Below are positions 52,481 through 64,000 of a stretch of DNA of 64,000 bases, in pieces (positions within the stretch are counted from its first letter, which is position 1; the number at the start of each line of letters is the position of its first letter). The stretch is from the NCBI GenBank assembly GCA_008921705.1, contig VFFE01007186.1, forward strand, positions 610,441 to 674,440, read 5' to 3'. A program made the position numbers and the translations under genes. Source of the stretch: Burhinus oedicnemus (lineage: Eukaryota > Chordata > Aves > Charadriiformes > Burhinidae). The notes under the pieces are model-generated. The model was not told the origin of the DNA, did not search any database, and worked only from the letters and a program-made list of their open reading frames with translations.

Positions 52481-52533
52481 GCCTACGGCCTCAAAACCAC
52501 ACTCTACGCCGTGACCCTGAAAGTACTAAGCCG
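52481..52533 (+). repeat. 5S-rRNA-like segment, probable ancient SINE head
   Basis: The segment aligns in order with the first half of vertebrate 5S rRNA. GCCTACGGCC (52481-52490) is identical to the 5S 5' part. CCAC..CT..ACGCC (52497-52510) follows the 5S CCACCCTGAACACGCC. After a gap of about 7 bases, GTGACCCTGAAAG matches GTCTGATCTCGGAAG, then CTAAGC plus CGG (52525-52533) matches CTAAGCAGG. AmnSINE1, an ancient amniote SINE, has a 5S-derived head; some copies became enhancers. A stand-alone 5S pseudogene is the alternative. The 3' tRNA-like part was not identified, and the alignment is by eye. Confidence 0.4.
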
Positions 52534-55500
52534 GCAGCACACCTTTTCCTGAATGCCTGAAAATCTCTCCCTAATTGAGTGTGCCATATTTCCAGCCTCT
52601 CTTCCAAGCTGCTCTAAAGCACTTGCTTGAGACAGAATTCAGAAATGAATTACTCTCTTGTAAACCAAAAACCTCCATTAGCAGGCAAACAGAGTTTACC
52701 AAACTCCTGCTGCCTGTAACCTGACCAGCCCCCGCTAAGCTCCAGTCCAGAGGTGAAACATTACTGGGTTTAGGCACTGAATGACCTGTCCCCTCGAAAT
52801 TGTACACGTGTAAAACATCTATAGACTATATGTACTGGTTTGAGAGAGAATATTATGAACCATATGCTCATTTGACACAGGCAGGCAAACAGCTATTGAC
52901 TCTAGTAGAGCTAAATCAATTTACATCTAGATATTTTTATTGTATTTTATCCTGTGTCTGTCACCAGCATCACTGTGGAACAATCATTTCCTCTTCACCC
53001 AACTAAATAACTCAGCAACCATTTTTTCCCCCTACCTAGACATTTTTGCTCTGTTAGTGACTGAAAAACTTCCAACATCATCTCCCTCTACTTCTGAATT
53101 GGAACAATTTGATGGGAATTATTGCAATTTTTTTCCCCTAGAAAAGGGAACTCCCTTACTACAGTAAAAAACATGTACATTTTACAGGTGGTTATTTAAA
53201 GGATAGATTTTCAAGAAATGTAAAAAAACTCTTTTAAAAAGACAAGTCATTCAAACGCTTATTTTGGAGCATCTTTTTGTTAAATTATAAGATCTGTTGC
53301 CAAGAACATTGTCATGTTCCCTTCTCCCTGCCTTAACTGATAGAAATGCCTGAAGATAATTGCTTTCTAAAAGGTAAGAAGGTACTTGAAACTCGATCTA
53401 CTGCCAGCAGAGGTAGGTCCTTCAGGTAGCTAGAGAGGCTTTGCTAATGAGATCCTAGTTCAATCATTTACATTTCTTTGGTGGTTATTTTCTTATGCAA
53501 ATTAACAGACTTTTCACCACATAGAGACAGGCAACAACTGGCTGTTAAATGAATTGCCTCTCTCTTAATGAAAACATCCAGCTTCTTCTTTCTTATGAGT
53601 TTACAGAAGGTTATTTGTTTGGATTATTATAATCCACACTACTTTGATGTTCACACCACACTGGGGTTTAGAAAACAACCCTATTATCTGTAATTGCAAC
53701 TGCAAAGTTCCTCCCTTCAGAGAAATACTACTACGTTTTAATCAAAGGATGCAAAGACAAATATGTTATATACAACATAATGAAGGCAGCCTAGGATATC
53801 CAATGGCTTTTTCTCTTTTTTTTTTTTTTTTTTTTAATAAGGAAGCAAACCACCATGAATTTCTTTATAAATATTCAAAGGAAGGAGGTAGGAAGTGTCT
53901 AATAAAATTAAAAGAGGAACAGTTTGCACATTTTCGATCATTCAATTAACATGCTAACAGGGTATAACCCTCAAAGCAGTTAAGTGAAAGGGACAGGGTA
54001 ACGGTATTTTAAGCTCTGTATTTCTTTTTCTTTAGCAGGAAGCAGGCCTTCAACCTGGGGAGGTGGTGATGGAGGGAATAAACCAAAGAAGTTAGATCGG
54101 TGGGGAGCTTTCATCATCTCTCCTGGATTAAAGACAGGAAGAAAAGAATATCCTTAATTCCCTTCTACATTTTACAAGAATGACAGAGACAGCGAAGAAC
54201 CGTGAGGCAACGACGGTGTGGTAAAAGCAAATGGTTAACTGCATGCAAATGTAGTGTTAAGCCTTAATTTGCTTCTTTATTTCTGTTCTCACACTATCTG
54301 AAAGCTGCTGCTGCTGCTACCAGGCGTCAGGAACATGATCCTATTTTGTTTGATGTCACAAAAGATCAAGCTGAACTTTCCTTAGCCTCTAGCTATGTTG
54401 AATTCTATAATGAAGAGTTAATCTATGCACAACTCGAAGGCTGAAATTATACTTTCTTCTGTTCTCAGTAAAGGTGTAGATCCTTGCAGATATTCTGACC
54501 TCCCCGGGAGATCCTTCCTCATAACACTTCACAGTCTGCTCGGGATTATTTCTAGATTATTTTTTTTTTAAAGCAAAGCTCCTCAGAACTCTGCAAATAT
54601 TTACTGGTTAAGCTTGAACAAAGACATCGAATGTTCGAAGAGGGTAATTTTTTCCCTTCAATCGTAGGGCACCCACATGCCTATAAAAATAATTTTACTT
54701 ATTTTCTTCGAGTTTATTTATCATTTACCAATAACCATTTCTTCTGGTGCTTGTAATGACATCAAGCGGGAGCAATTCCCGTTGTATTATGCACTGCATA
54801 TTAGAAGTTAGCCTCCAGTCACAAAGCTATTTCAAACACTGTACTGTAGAATCTCATGCATTTTCATTGCACACTGTTTGTACTTTCATAGCTGAAGCAT
54901 ATTTTTAAATGTCTCTTCCACTTTGTCATCTCTCAACTTTTATTACAAAGTGCTAAGTATGCTTCTAACGCTGCTAAGCACACGTTCCCATCAGCTGAGG
55001 AAACGAGTGAGTAACTAGTCACCATGCTCTACTGACAGGATGGATATTATGCAACATATCAAACTTGACTCCATTTTCAGCTATTTGCTTTACTTATTAT
55101 TTCCATGCTTAATTAAGATAGAAAACTTCTACTTATTACAAACACTCTCTCCAAGGAAGTAATTCATTTTTTTAACTCTGAAAGTACATGTGAAGACATC
55201 TGGAAGTAAAACTCTGCTTTCAGTAGCACAGATGAAAGATCTGCAAAACATTTAAGAAATATTCCTTAAGAGTAACTATAGGTTATCTCTTTCCAGTTCT
55301 AGTTATTAACTTTCCATGACAAGCAATAAAAATATTTCATTAATATTTCCACCCAAGTCTATCTGTATTGCTAAGAGGGGGACTTTTCCACAGTTAGGAG
55401 GGAGTCCTTTTTTGTTCTCCCTGTTAACAATGGAGCATGAATAAGGGGCAAACAGATCTTATGGCATTATGTCTGTGCTGGCAAAAGCTGCGGTTTTATG

Positions 55501-56529
55501 TCACAATCATTATTTTGAGCTAGTCTTGTGAAGGATATTAAGTCCGATGTGAGAAGCATAACATTAACCTTAGCTAACAATAAGCACACACTCTTAATGC
55601 TACTAGGATTTTAAACAAAGAAAGCCAAATTAGTTAGGAGCATTTTAAAAGTGAAATGCAGTGAAAACATTTTGAAATACTGCACTGCAATAATGGGCAA
55701 ATATTGGAGAATTAATGGATAAGGTCGGATTTGTGCATTGATTAGCACTATGGAGTTCAAAGTCGCTGGGTTCCATCCAAATACCAGCATTAAATAAGAA
55801 TAATAATGAAAAGATTCATTCAGTAAGATACATATCCGTCTTTATCTGAACCTCTTGAACTCATTAAACTCTAATCAAAATAACAGTAAGACTTAACTTC
55901 ATTTATTTCTTGCTTCTGATTGAACCAAAATACTTATAAAAAAACTACCTTTCCACAGAAATTTAGACAGATCTTTTTTCAGTACTGCTCATAGCTTGGA
56001 AGTGAGAAAATCCCTCTGAAGTATCAATAAGAAGTTTAAGTCAAGATAAATTATAAATTAAAAGGTTAAATTTAGGTGCATCTTAAATTTGGAACAAAAT
56101 TTTGGATAAGAATTTATACCTTGACTGAATTTGGTCTGGATGCAGACAGCTATCAGTCAGATGACAAAAATTGTTTCAGAACCTTTAAAATACAAACATA
56201 AATACAGCTTCTTAAGTTGCTTCCATTTAGTGCATTTTTAAATAAAGTGTGCTTACAGGATAAATTTCACACAAATCAAAGTACCATTTTACTGCTGATG
56301 CTAACGGAAACCCATTGCCCAGGAAGAATTTCAACTTTAGTTAGTTTTTGGATCATATATTTACAGTGCAACACTTCTGTACAGATGTACATTGTAGATG
56401 TATTATATTCATGAACTAGTATTTATGAAACAGCCATTAAAATGCATAAGGCAAATTGCATCAAAAATTAGAGGTTTTCTGCTCTGCCATCAGGCTGCTT
56501 ATTTGACTATCCATAGCACAAATATCACT
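52534..56529. other. Unique DNA, no gene seen
   Basis: Contains a 20-base T run (53816-53835), a (GCT)5 triplet run (54304-54318) and an octamer ATGCAAAT (54243-54250). The stretch 54180-54430 looks like conserved non-coding DNA by eye but no comparison is possible here. Open frames up to 101 codons have no domain. Confidence 0.5.
53816..53835. repeat. Poly-T run
   Basis: Twenty consecutive T residues with no recognised retroelement body beside it. Confidence 0.85.
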
Positions 56530-56580
56530 GCTCCACTGCATGTGGACAACTATTGGAGTAAATGGGACTACTCATGAAAT
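56530..56580. repeat. Possible old amniote repeat fragment
   Basis: TATTGGAGTAAATGGGACTA followed by CTCATGA resembles the chain TTGACTTCAATGGGACTACTCATG that occurs in old sauropsid repeats. Short and tentative. Confidence 0.35.
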
Positions 56581-58470
56581 ATTAAACTACTGAATATAGC
56601 AGAGCTACAGCATTTCTGGTTCTATATGCATTTGCTTGTTTAGCAAAACTACACAAATATCTGCCCTCACTCTACTCATGAGTGTGTTACAGTCTGATTC
56701 AGAACTAGATCGCTTTCTTTTCTTATTTTCTGTAAATGCTCAAATGCTGGTGTCACAACTTGCTGCCGCTGATGGCCCTGTGTCCGTCCAGGCACTTTGA
56801 CATCCTGCTGAAAAAGGAAGAAGCAGCCTAGTTTCATGTAACTGGGCATATGAATGCTCAGTGTGCTCTCAGTTTTCTGAGGACTATCTTCCCAGCCCAG
56901 GTGTGGGTCACGGACCTCTAACTGTCAGGGCTTGATACGAGCTTAAGGCAAAGGAATCCAAACACAGCTGGAGAATGTGGGTTTCTGCGTGTCGGTGCAA
57001 GGAATGTGAATTTCCAAGAAATAATGATGGTGGGAGGAAAATACCAGGCATATTGACTGCTGACAGAAGCCACATTTGTGCCAAAACTAAGGAAGAAATA
57101 GTCAAGAGCATGCATTCTTCTGAAGCTGTTACCCCTCTAAGACTGCCAGATGAAAGGGAACGTGTGATATCGAGGACACTGTGAAGCAGTGTCTCTACGG
57201 CACGTAGCTTTCAACAAATTAACCATCTTCAATTTAGGCTATCTGTATGCTATGTAATGCATGTTTTTTCTCAGTCCTCCACTCTCTTTCAGAATTTGTG
57301 TATTGAATCCTCCTCTTTCTCCACAATTAGCTTCATGTTGTGTGTGTTGATATACGTGGCAGACAGAAACAAAGATAAACAAAAGAATGTTCTGTTTTAT
57401 TCCCCGGGGGAAAAAAAAAAACCCAAAACAAAAAAAAAACCCAAACAATTAATTCATTTATAAAAGTAGGACTTTATGGCAACTCAGTGATTCATCACAT
57501 TAACAGAATAACAGAGGCAGATTTTCAGACTGTGGCTGGATTCAGCCATGGAGGAATATAATGTGTTGACAAAAAACCAAAAATTGCATTATATGATTTA
57601 TATCTACACAGACACACTTCTTGCCTTCTATCTTATCAGCTCTGGCATAGTTTGCTGAAATTTTACTATTTTAATCTGATATTACTGCTAAATATATAAG
57701 ACATAATGCTCTTATCCATGAACCAACTCTAAGCAAAATCACAAGGATTCAGAAATGTAGATCAGTGCTAAAAAAAACAAGACTGGGAGGGAGAAAGAAG
57801 AGAGAAAAGGAGAAGAAGGAATGAACAGTTATCCAAACTAGCATATGCAAACGAAACATATGGTTGAGCCTGCTTATTCCACAAGCAATACACTCATTGA
57901 AGATGACTCATAAACACATGAAGTATAATACTTAGTACAATCTAAAATAACAAAAAACAGCCCTTAAGACCAGTTTAAATGTAAGATGTTTATACTGAAA
58001 AAAAAGTTCTTTGTATTTGTCTTAAGTATGTGTTATATACACATATACCAGCTTTTTTTCCTTATTTCTTCCTTCTTTTGTAAGGAAAAGAAGCAGTAGC
58101 CATAACCACACTGTGAACTCATCTCTAGTCTGCAGAAACTCTGAGTTACATTTTTCAATAAGTGCTAAATTTTAAAATGAGCTGATATATGAGTTCATAC
58201 ACAAGTTCACAAAGTGAAAAAAGTTTTATATTGATGAAAACAGCATAACTGAGTTTGAAGAATATCAAAGATGTATGCAAAGTTCTTCAATCTATCAAAA
58301 AATCAAAACATCATGAAATTCTTTGGTGAAATGGTAAAGTTTGCAAAATATTTGCCCCTACAGAAAAACTCAAGCTCTCAGCTGAATCTGAAATCTCTGG
58401 TCCATAACTGCCTATGTAACATCCAACATATTGTTGACTTTAACTGCTGGATTTTAGCCAATAACTGTCA
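56581..58470. other. Unique DNA, no gene seen
   Basis: An A-rich tract with CCC interruptions lies at 57411-57447 and a GA-rich stretch at about 57783-57821. No gene or interspersed repeat was recognised. Confidence 0.5.
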
Positions 58471-58489
58471 TCCTAACATAATGTTAGGA
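58471..58489. repeat. Perfect short palindrome
   Basis: TCCTAACAT and ATGTTAGGA form 9-bp perfect arms around a single A. A second, weaker inverted repeat (CTGATGC / GCATCAG) lies at 58559-58577. Confidence 0.8.
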
Positions 58490-61400
58490 CACGGTCAGGC
58501 CCTAAACACAGGACTTGACATCAGGGTATTTTCCTAGACCTGACTGTGTAGACGTATGCTGATGCTTAAGGCATCAGGAAGCTTCTCAAAACACAGAGTA
58601 GAGGATAACACTTTCTACAGTACGACAAAAGACACCAGCTGCCCAGAAGAGACAGGAGGTTGCCCCCTGAGTTCTGAATGATACCTGGACCTTGGCCAGG
58701 TCCTTCTCTCTGTGGACCAAGTAAATGAGGTCCATCAGATGGGCTCTTTTGGGGAGAGACAGACCCTGGTCTGCCTCCCAGTCTTGATCTGCTCATCTCC
58801 CCATGGCCGGGGAGGAGGGGGCTGGGACATCAGCTCTCCTCCCACTCCTTGGCAGGCACAGAGGGCATTCAGCTGGTTGCACTGTTTGCTGATCAAGCAG
58901 CTATTCCCCATTTCCTCCAGGTGGAAGTGTCCCCTGGGTTACATCTGGCCTATCAACTGTAATTGGACTATCTGCTGGTTTGCATAATCTAATTAGCCAC
59001 TCTTTTCACCTTCCCTGCTAAGGAGAGCAAAGACCTTTGCTTAACCTTTCACTTTCACGATTTAACTCGTTATTAAAATACAACTACACATTGACTCCTC
59101 TACCCTTCCCAGTCTTTTTTCTCCCGCCCCAAATCTTAATTTTATTCCATAATTGTTGCTATCTATCCTTGCCCTGGAAGCTTAAAAGAATGCAATCTCG
59201 TTGATCATTTGTCCTGCTACCAAGAACTGCACAGAGATAAAGGGAAAGAATAACAGAATAAACGTGTAGGAGACAAATATATACTACCTTGCCAGAGAAG
59301 AGATGTAAAGCATTTGGGTGGGTAAAGTTCAGCACATAATGTCCTTAAAATTGAGGTGAAATACAAGGAATTCAAAATTCTTAGAAAAATATATTTAACT
59401 ATGATTGTATTCAAACGAAATACAAATTATGGCCATTCTGCAAACTGCTTATATTAGAAACCCATTCCAGAGATTTGAAATGTTTACCACAAGACAGTGA
59501 TGGTCCTTTTGATGCTCCTTTCAAATAACAGAATTAGAGGTCTGGGGACAGCGAGTAGCTTTTCAAAGAGAAAAGGATTCAAAATTGCTATTTCATTCTA
59601 ACTGCAAAGAAATCTTAGACCAAATTTTCACCAAAAGGCTGTAATAAAGGGAATAGGAGTGCAACATAGGTGGGCTGAAACTATACTCTTATGACAAAAC
59701 CATGCAGTCCTGTCTCTGCAGTGAATACAGAGCGTAAAGAGGATAGTGCTTGATAGGACATGGCAAATCCCTCATTCATGGAGCAAACTGCAGTGTAGAT
59801 ACCACAGTGTAGTGCCTTAAGAGAGATTGAACTATATTATATGTTATGGTGCATCCTTATAATGCAAATGGGATGGGGTTTTGTTATTATGAAACCGGGC
59901 AGTGTAAAGTATGAATAATACTGGTATTATTAAATTAATATAGCAAAGCACTCAACAGCTCAACAGTAGCAGCTATTTTTGTGATTAGAAATGGGTTTCA
60001 AAACATATTCCATGGAAAGGTCATTGAAATGTCGTAATATTAAACAATGTCTTTCATAGACCTTGAAATGTCTATGAAATGTCTTAAGCTACCAGCAAAC
60101 AAGGAAAGGCTATAGGGCCAAATTCTCCATTCATTTGCAGCAAATGTAGGTCATTATTTTCTGCAAAATGGAGAGTAGGCCCCTCTGAAGTTTGATAACA
60201 TTTTTTTATCTCGTGTCTGCCCGGTCCTTGGCACACACAGAAAATATAATTAGTTTTTTTAAGTCTCGGTTGGTTGGCTGGCAGATTTAGGAGAACACAA
60301 ACAAATAAAAAATGTTTTTAATAAAATATGTTCTCCTAGCCAATTCTGGATGTTAGAGGAAGGCAAATGAGTATGAGAATCAAATTTATCCAGGTTCCCT
60401 TAAGGGTTATCTGTTGTTTATTTTAATCTATTTGATCTTCCATAAGTTGCTGACTACTATTTTACTTCTTCCAAGGTATGGAAAGGTTACTTTAAATATA
60501 GTTACATGCATATCCCTTTGTGTACAAAAAAAAATCACTCTCGCTCTCTTTTTTTCCCATCTGCCATTTGTCTTATCATGAAGTAGAAAAAGGAACCAGT
60601 TTGTCTCAGCATATCTCAGAAACAGCGCTTCATTTTTGCACCCGAGAGTAAGTGAAGACTTAGTATTCCATAATGGAGGTGTTGATAAGTCTCTTGCAGC
60701 AGTCAAGATTTGCAGGACTTAATTCTGCTTCTGTGTTGGTGCTTAAAAATACTTCTGGCAGGTTGGCAGCTACTTGATTTGACCAATAACCAAACTCCTA
60801 TAGTTTGTAATGTCAGAACAAAGCGATGTTTGCAAATCCTGTCAAAGTCACAGAAGCTTTACAGTATTCATAGAAAGCACCCTCCATATACCTACATTAC
60901 TCTTAAGCTTTACCAAGTGTGGGGCTTCTCATCTGCTTATAAAACATACTAAGAAGAAAGGACAAAGGACAGTCCATAATGCGATCTACAGAAAAAGCGT
61001 GTTGTTCTCGATGTGTCTGTTTGCCATTAATGGCCCTTTAATTTGTTAAAAACAAGTTTATCTCTGACTCCTTCTCCGGTACATGACGAACAAAGAAGAT
61101 AGGAAAACAATTCCCCCATGCTTGCATCCATGCATTGTTTCTTCTCCACCAGCTGTAGAACTTAAAGTGTTAAAAGCATCTTGAACTAGATGAGGAGCAG
61201 TGGGAAGGAGAACGGACCACAGCATTGCCCTCTCAGCTGGCCAGCTGCAGAGGAGAACGACATGCATGCTGCCCTGGACACTGAAGAGCTCATGGATGGC
61301 TGGTGCACTGAGAAACACAACACCTATCCAGCTCCTTACAAAGTCAGGAGGTAGCTCTACGTGCCGTACAGAGTTTTTGTTGAAAGGCACAATCTTCCCC

Positions 61401-61739
61401 TTTTTTTATATTCTTGACATTTTCTCAAGAAACATTGAACAATAAACTCTATGAATTACAGACACATCCAGAATCATGCCAAAAGGTAAGAGAATTCCAA
61501 GTCTATTTCCTCTGACTCACAAATCTGCACACAAATAATGAACACCTCTGGCGCTGCAAGGTACTTATCTGTATCTACTGTGCCCTCTGCCATCTGACTA
61601 TTTCCTAAATAATCCAAAATAAAAATAAGAGCCAATCTTTCACTCTCTTCAACCCATCTTCTTCTTGCAGCAAGCAATAAGAGAAATGGCTTAATTAGTG
61701 GGAATTGGATTGGTGTAGGTGTGTGTCAATATAAACACC
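58490..61739. other. Unique DNA, no gene seen
   Basis: A GC-richer patch lies at 58640-58930. A POU-like TTTGCATA and a homeobox-type TAATTAG lie together at 58979-58996. Open frames up to 110 codons (61058-61390, minus) show no domain. Confidence 0.5.
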
Positions 61740-61860
61740 CATAAGATGTGTTTTATAAATATAAATACAGATATATGTTATATAGTTATATAGATGTGTA
61801 GGTACATATATAGATGATATAGATATAATAGATAAATATACACATATGTCTGGAGAAAAT
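61740..61860. repeat. ATA/TATA-rich low-complexity stretch
   Basis: An irregular run of ATATA, GATATA and TATAGAT words without a strict period. Likely a decayed microsatellite. Confidence 0.7.
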
Positions 61861-64000
61861 TATTTTTTTAAAAAAACCCAAAAGGTAAATTTATATGAAT
61901 TGATTACAGGAAATTGAGTCAGTTCTGCCTTTAGAGCAGGTATGCATGGGACAAAGCAGCACTATGTACCTGTACCTCAGCAAGGCTGGTATGTGGCACA
62001 GTGCTGGTAGTGAATCTGTGCAGGGGTGCTAGCCTGGGTTTGAGAAACAAGGCAGCGACTTTATTGCAGTGATTCGCCAAGGCTGAGCTGACTATGAGTC
62101 ACAGGAACTCCTATCCCAGTGGTAGCTCTTGTGAGCCAGCTAGAGTTTTCTAACCGAGAACTGGTTTTGCATGGATGTATACCCTTACCTATGGAAGTAC
62201 TGGTGTGCACAGACAGTTGTATGTGGGTCAAAAGCAAAATTCAGCAGCCTAGCTCTCATAAAAGTTCTGGGTTTAGTGGTTAAATCAACAGTGGTGATGC
62301 TGAAGCATCTCACTGGTGATTCCAGTGGAGGGAAGTTGTGGTGTTGCAAGGAGTGCTTCGGATACGTGGCAAATTTGCAGGCGAAGTAAGACCTATGCCA
62401 CATCTCTCTAGCTCAGTATCTGATCTAAAGAAGTTTGAAAGACACTGATCTACCTTTTAATTTTTATTCTTAAGACAGGAGTTTTGTGACAGTGCTAGCT
62501 GAATGGAGTCTTCGGTGTATATGGAAATTATAGGCATAACCTGAACACAAATAAATCTTTAAACAAGAATAAGTCTGCAAATGAGGGTAAAGGAATACAA
62601 ATCAGAAAACAAAAGTATGGACAAAATACCTGGAAAACTTCCTGCTTTTGAAACACCAAATATATGATATAAGATCTTTTTTTAGAAATCTTCCTAACTT
62701 GGAACTATACAAAAACTACTTCTGCATTGCAAATGAAGGAGTAGGCTAGGTTGGATGATAGTTTCTGACTCAGATAAATTTATCACTTTATCTATTTGCT
62801 GTAGTGAATATAAATGTGTGTTGTCTCATTTGTCTTGCCTCTAGTAAGAGCTCAGTCAATCTGTGTTCTCAGTCCAAACATGAATAGGATACTGGGATTC
62901 CTGTTACTGCCAAGTGAGCTCAGATTTCTCTGGCTCATCTGAATTGGTATCAATTTGAGGAGTGTTAGCATTTAAAAAAAAAAAAAAAAAAAGAAAGAAA
63001 ATAAATTAACTGCCCTTTTGTGACCTAGGCACTGTTTGGTTTACATTTCTGCATGAATTTATGCAATTATGGCAGGGCAGTCATCTTCCATCATATTCGC
63101 TTAGTAAATGAGACTTGTATCTGATCCTGAATCACAGTTGCTCTGATTACACATTGTGTGGTGTTTCTAACACATGACTGAATGCTTGCTTTGTTCATCT
63201 TTTCCCTGTTAGCAGCCTGTTTTCTTGTTAACCCTTTCTCAATAAGATATGTGTCAAGTCCTATCCTGGAGGAAAGGATGAAGTCAACCAGATAGTTATT
63301 GCAGTTACAGTTCAGTCACATTTAGGCGTTCGGCACCTTGTTGACTCAGTTGCAGTAGTACAGATTTTCCCACACTGTTTACTTGACACTTGCGAGTCCA
63401 GCCTGTACCAACTTCTATTGTATTAAGCAAACACTCCTCCTGCACTGAAATTCCACTCATTGTTAGCACTAAAGCAACAGGATTTTCTCCAGTTCGCAGA
63501 CAGCAGAACCTATTGTTATAAGAAAACTCTCTCAAGATGGAATCTGAAAAGAATCATATGACCCAGAAAAGGATTAGCCTTCAGGAAGTCTTTGGGCTTT
63601 ACCATTTTGTGAAGGTATCCCCAGAGGGAGCAGAAAATAATAAAGTAAAACATATTTCTGGACTGAAGCCTGTTTCAAAATAGATTATAGGCACTTTCAA
63701 TTGTGTGAAAAAAGAACATGTAATGGTTACTAAATGAGACTATGACTTAGGCAAGGGAGATTGTGGTGATTTAACACAAGTGAGGTCAATACACTTTAAT
63801 AAAAGAACGTTTTACTAAAGGGAGGAAACAGAATCATCCTTGTGAAAGTAACTGCAGTTTTTAAAATACAAGGCAATTACACTGCATACGTTGTACACAC
63901 AACCACTACTGCTTAAATAGTCATCGACGATTCCTTCTTAGAAGAGATTTCGGTTGTTTTAAGTTGATTTCCATTTTCCTCAGCACATAGAATGGAGGTG
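61861..64000. other. Unique DNA, no gene seen
   Basis: Contains a 19-base A run (62974-62992) followed by GAAAGAAAATAAA. No gene, RNA gene or clear interspersed repeat was recognised to the end of the window. Confidence 0.5.
62974..62992. repeat. Poly-A run
   Basis: Nineteen A residues followed by GAAAGAAAATAAA. No retroelement or processed pseudogene body was recognised upstream. Confidence 0.85.

Noticed and set aside
62974..62992. A run considered as the tail of a processed pseudogene
   Set aside because: No coding remnant or target duplication was seen upstream.

Overview
The window looks like non-coding nuclear DNA from a bird, probably a neoavian. It is AT-rich, has no long open reading frame, and carries several CR1 retrotransposon fragments. 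One CR1 has the typical avian 3' end, in which an ATTCTATG-like 8-mer is repeated. A solo LTR belongs to an endogenous-retrovirus family I recognise from many bird genomes. I found no protein-coding gene, tRNA, rRNA, CRISPR array or bacterial-type feature. The longest open frames (about 100-147 codons) have no recognisable domain; several lie inside repeats or homopolymer-rich sequence. The most likely setting is a gene desert or a very large intron on a macrochromosome. I cannot tell which from sequence alone.

Layout. 1-826 is AT-rich unique DNA that opens with a 30-base A run. 827-1413 is the solo LTR on the minus strand, with an apparent 5-bp target duplication. 1414-18145 is mostly unique DNA with MIR-like and other old amniote repeat scraps. 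18146-18542 is a well preserved plus-strand CR1 3' end, and 18890-19215 is a much older CR1 copy. 19216-35527 is unique, with a pyrimidine-rich block (about 29.9-31.3 kb) and a purine-rich block (about 32.5-32.9 kb). Two minus-strand CR1 copies lie at 35528-35793 and 39322-39560, and an old plus-strand CR1 at 42260-42640. From about 43 kb to the end the sequence is mainly unique, with scattered old repeat fragments, simple repeats, a candidate CTCF site and a 5S-rRNA-like segment that resembles the head of an ancient SINE.

Nothing here forms a pathway or operon. The points most worth following are the 5S-like ancient SINE fragment, the datable solo LTR, two short open segments framed by good splice-site matches, and homeobox/POU-type motif clusters that could belong to conserved enhancers. 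All repeat-family assignments rest on remembered consensus sequences, not on a database search. I found no convincing undescribed system.
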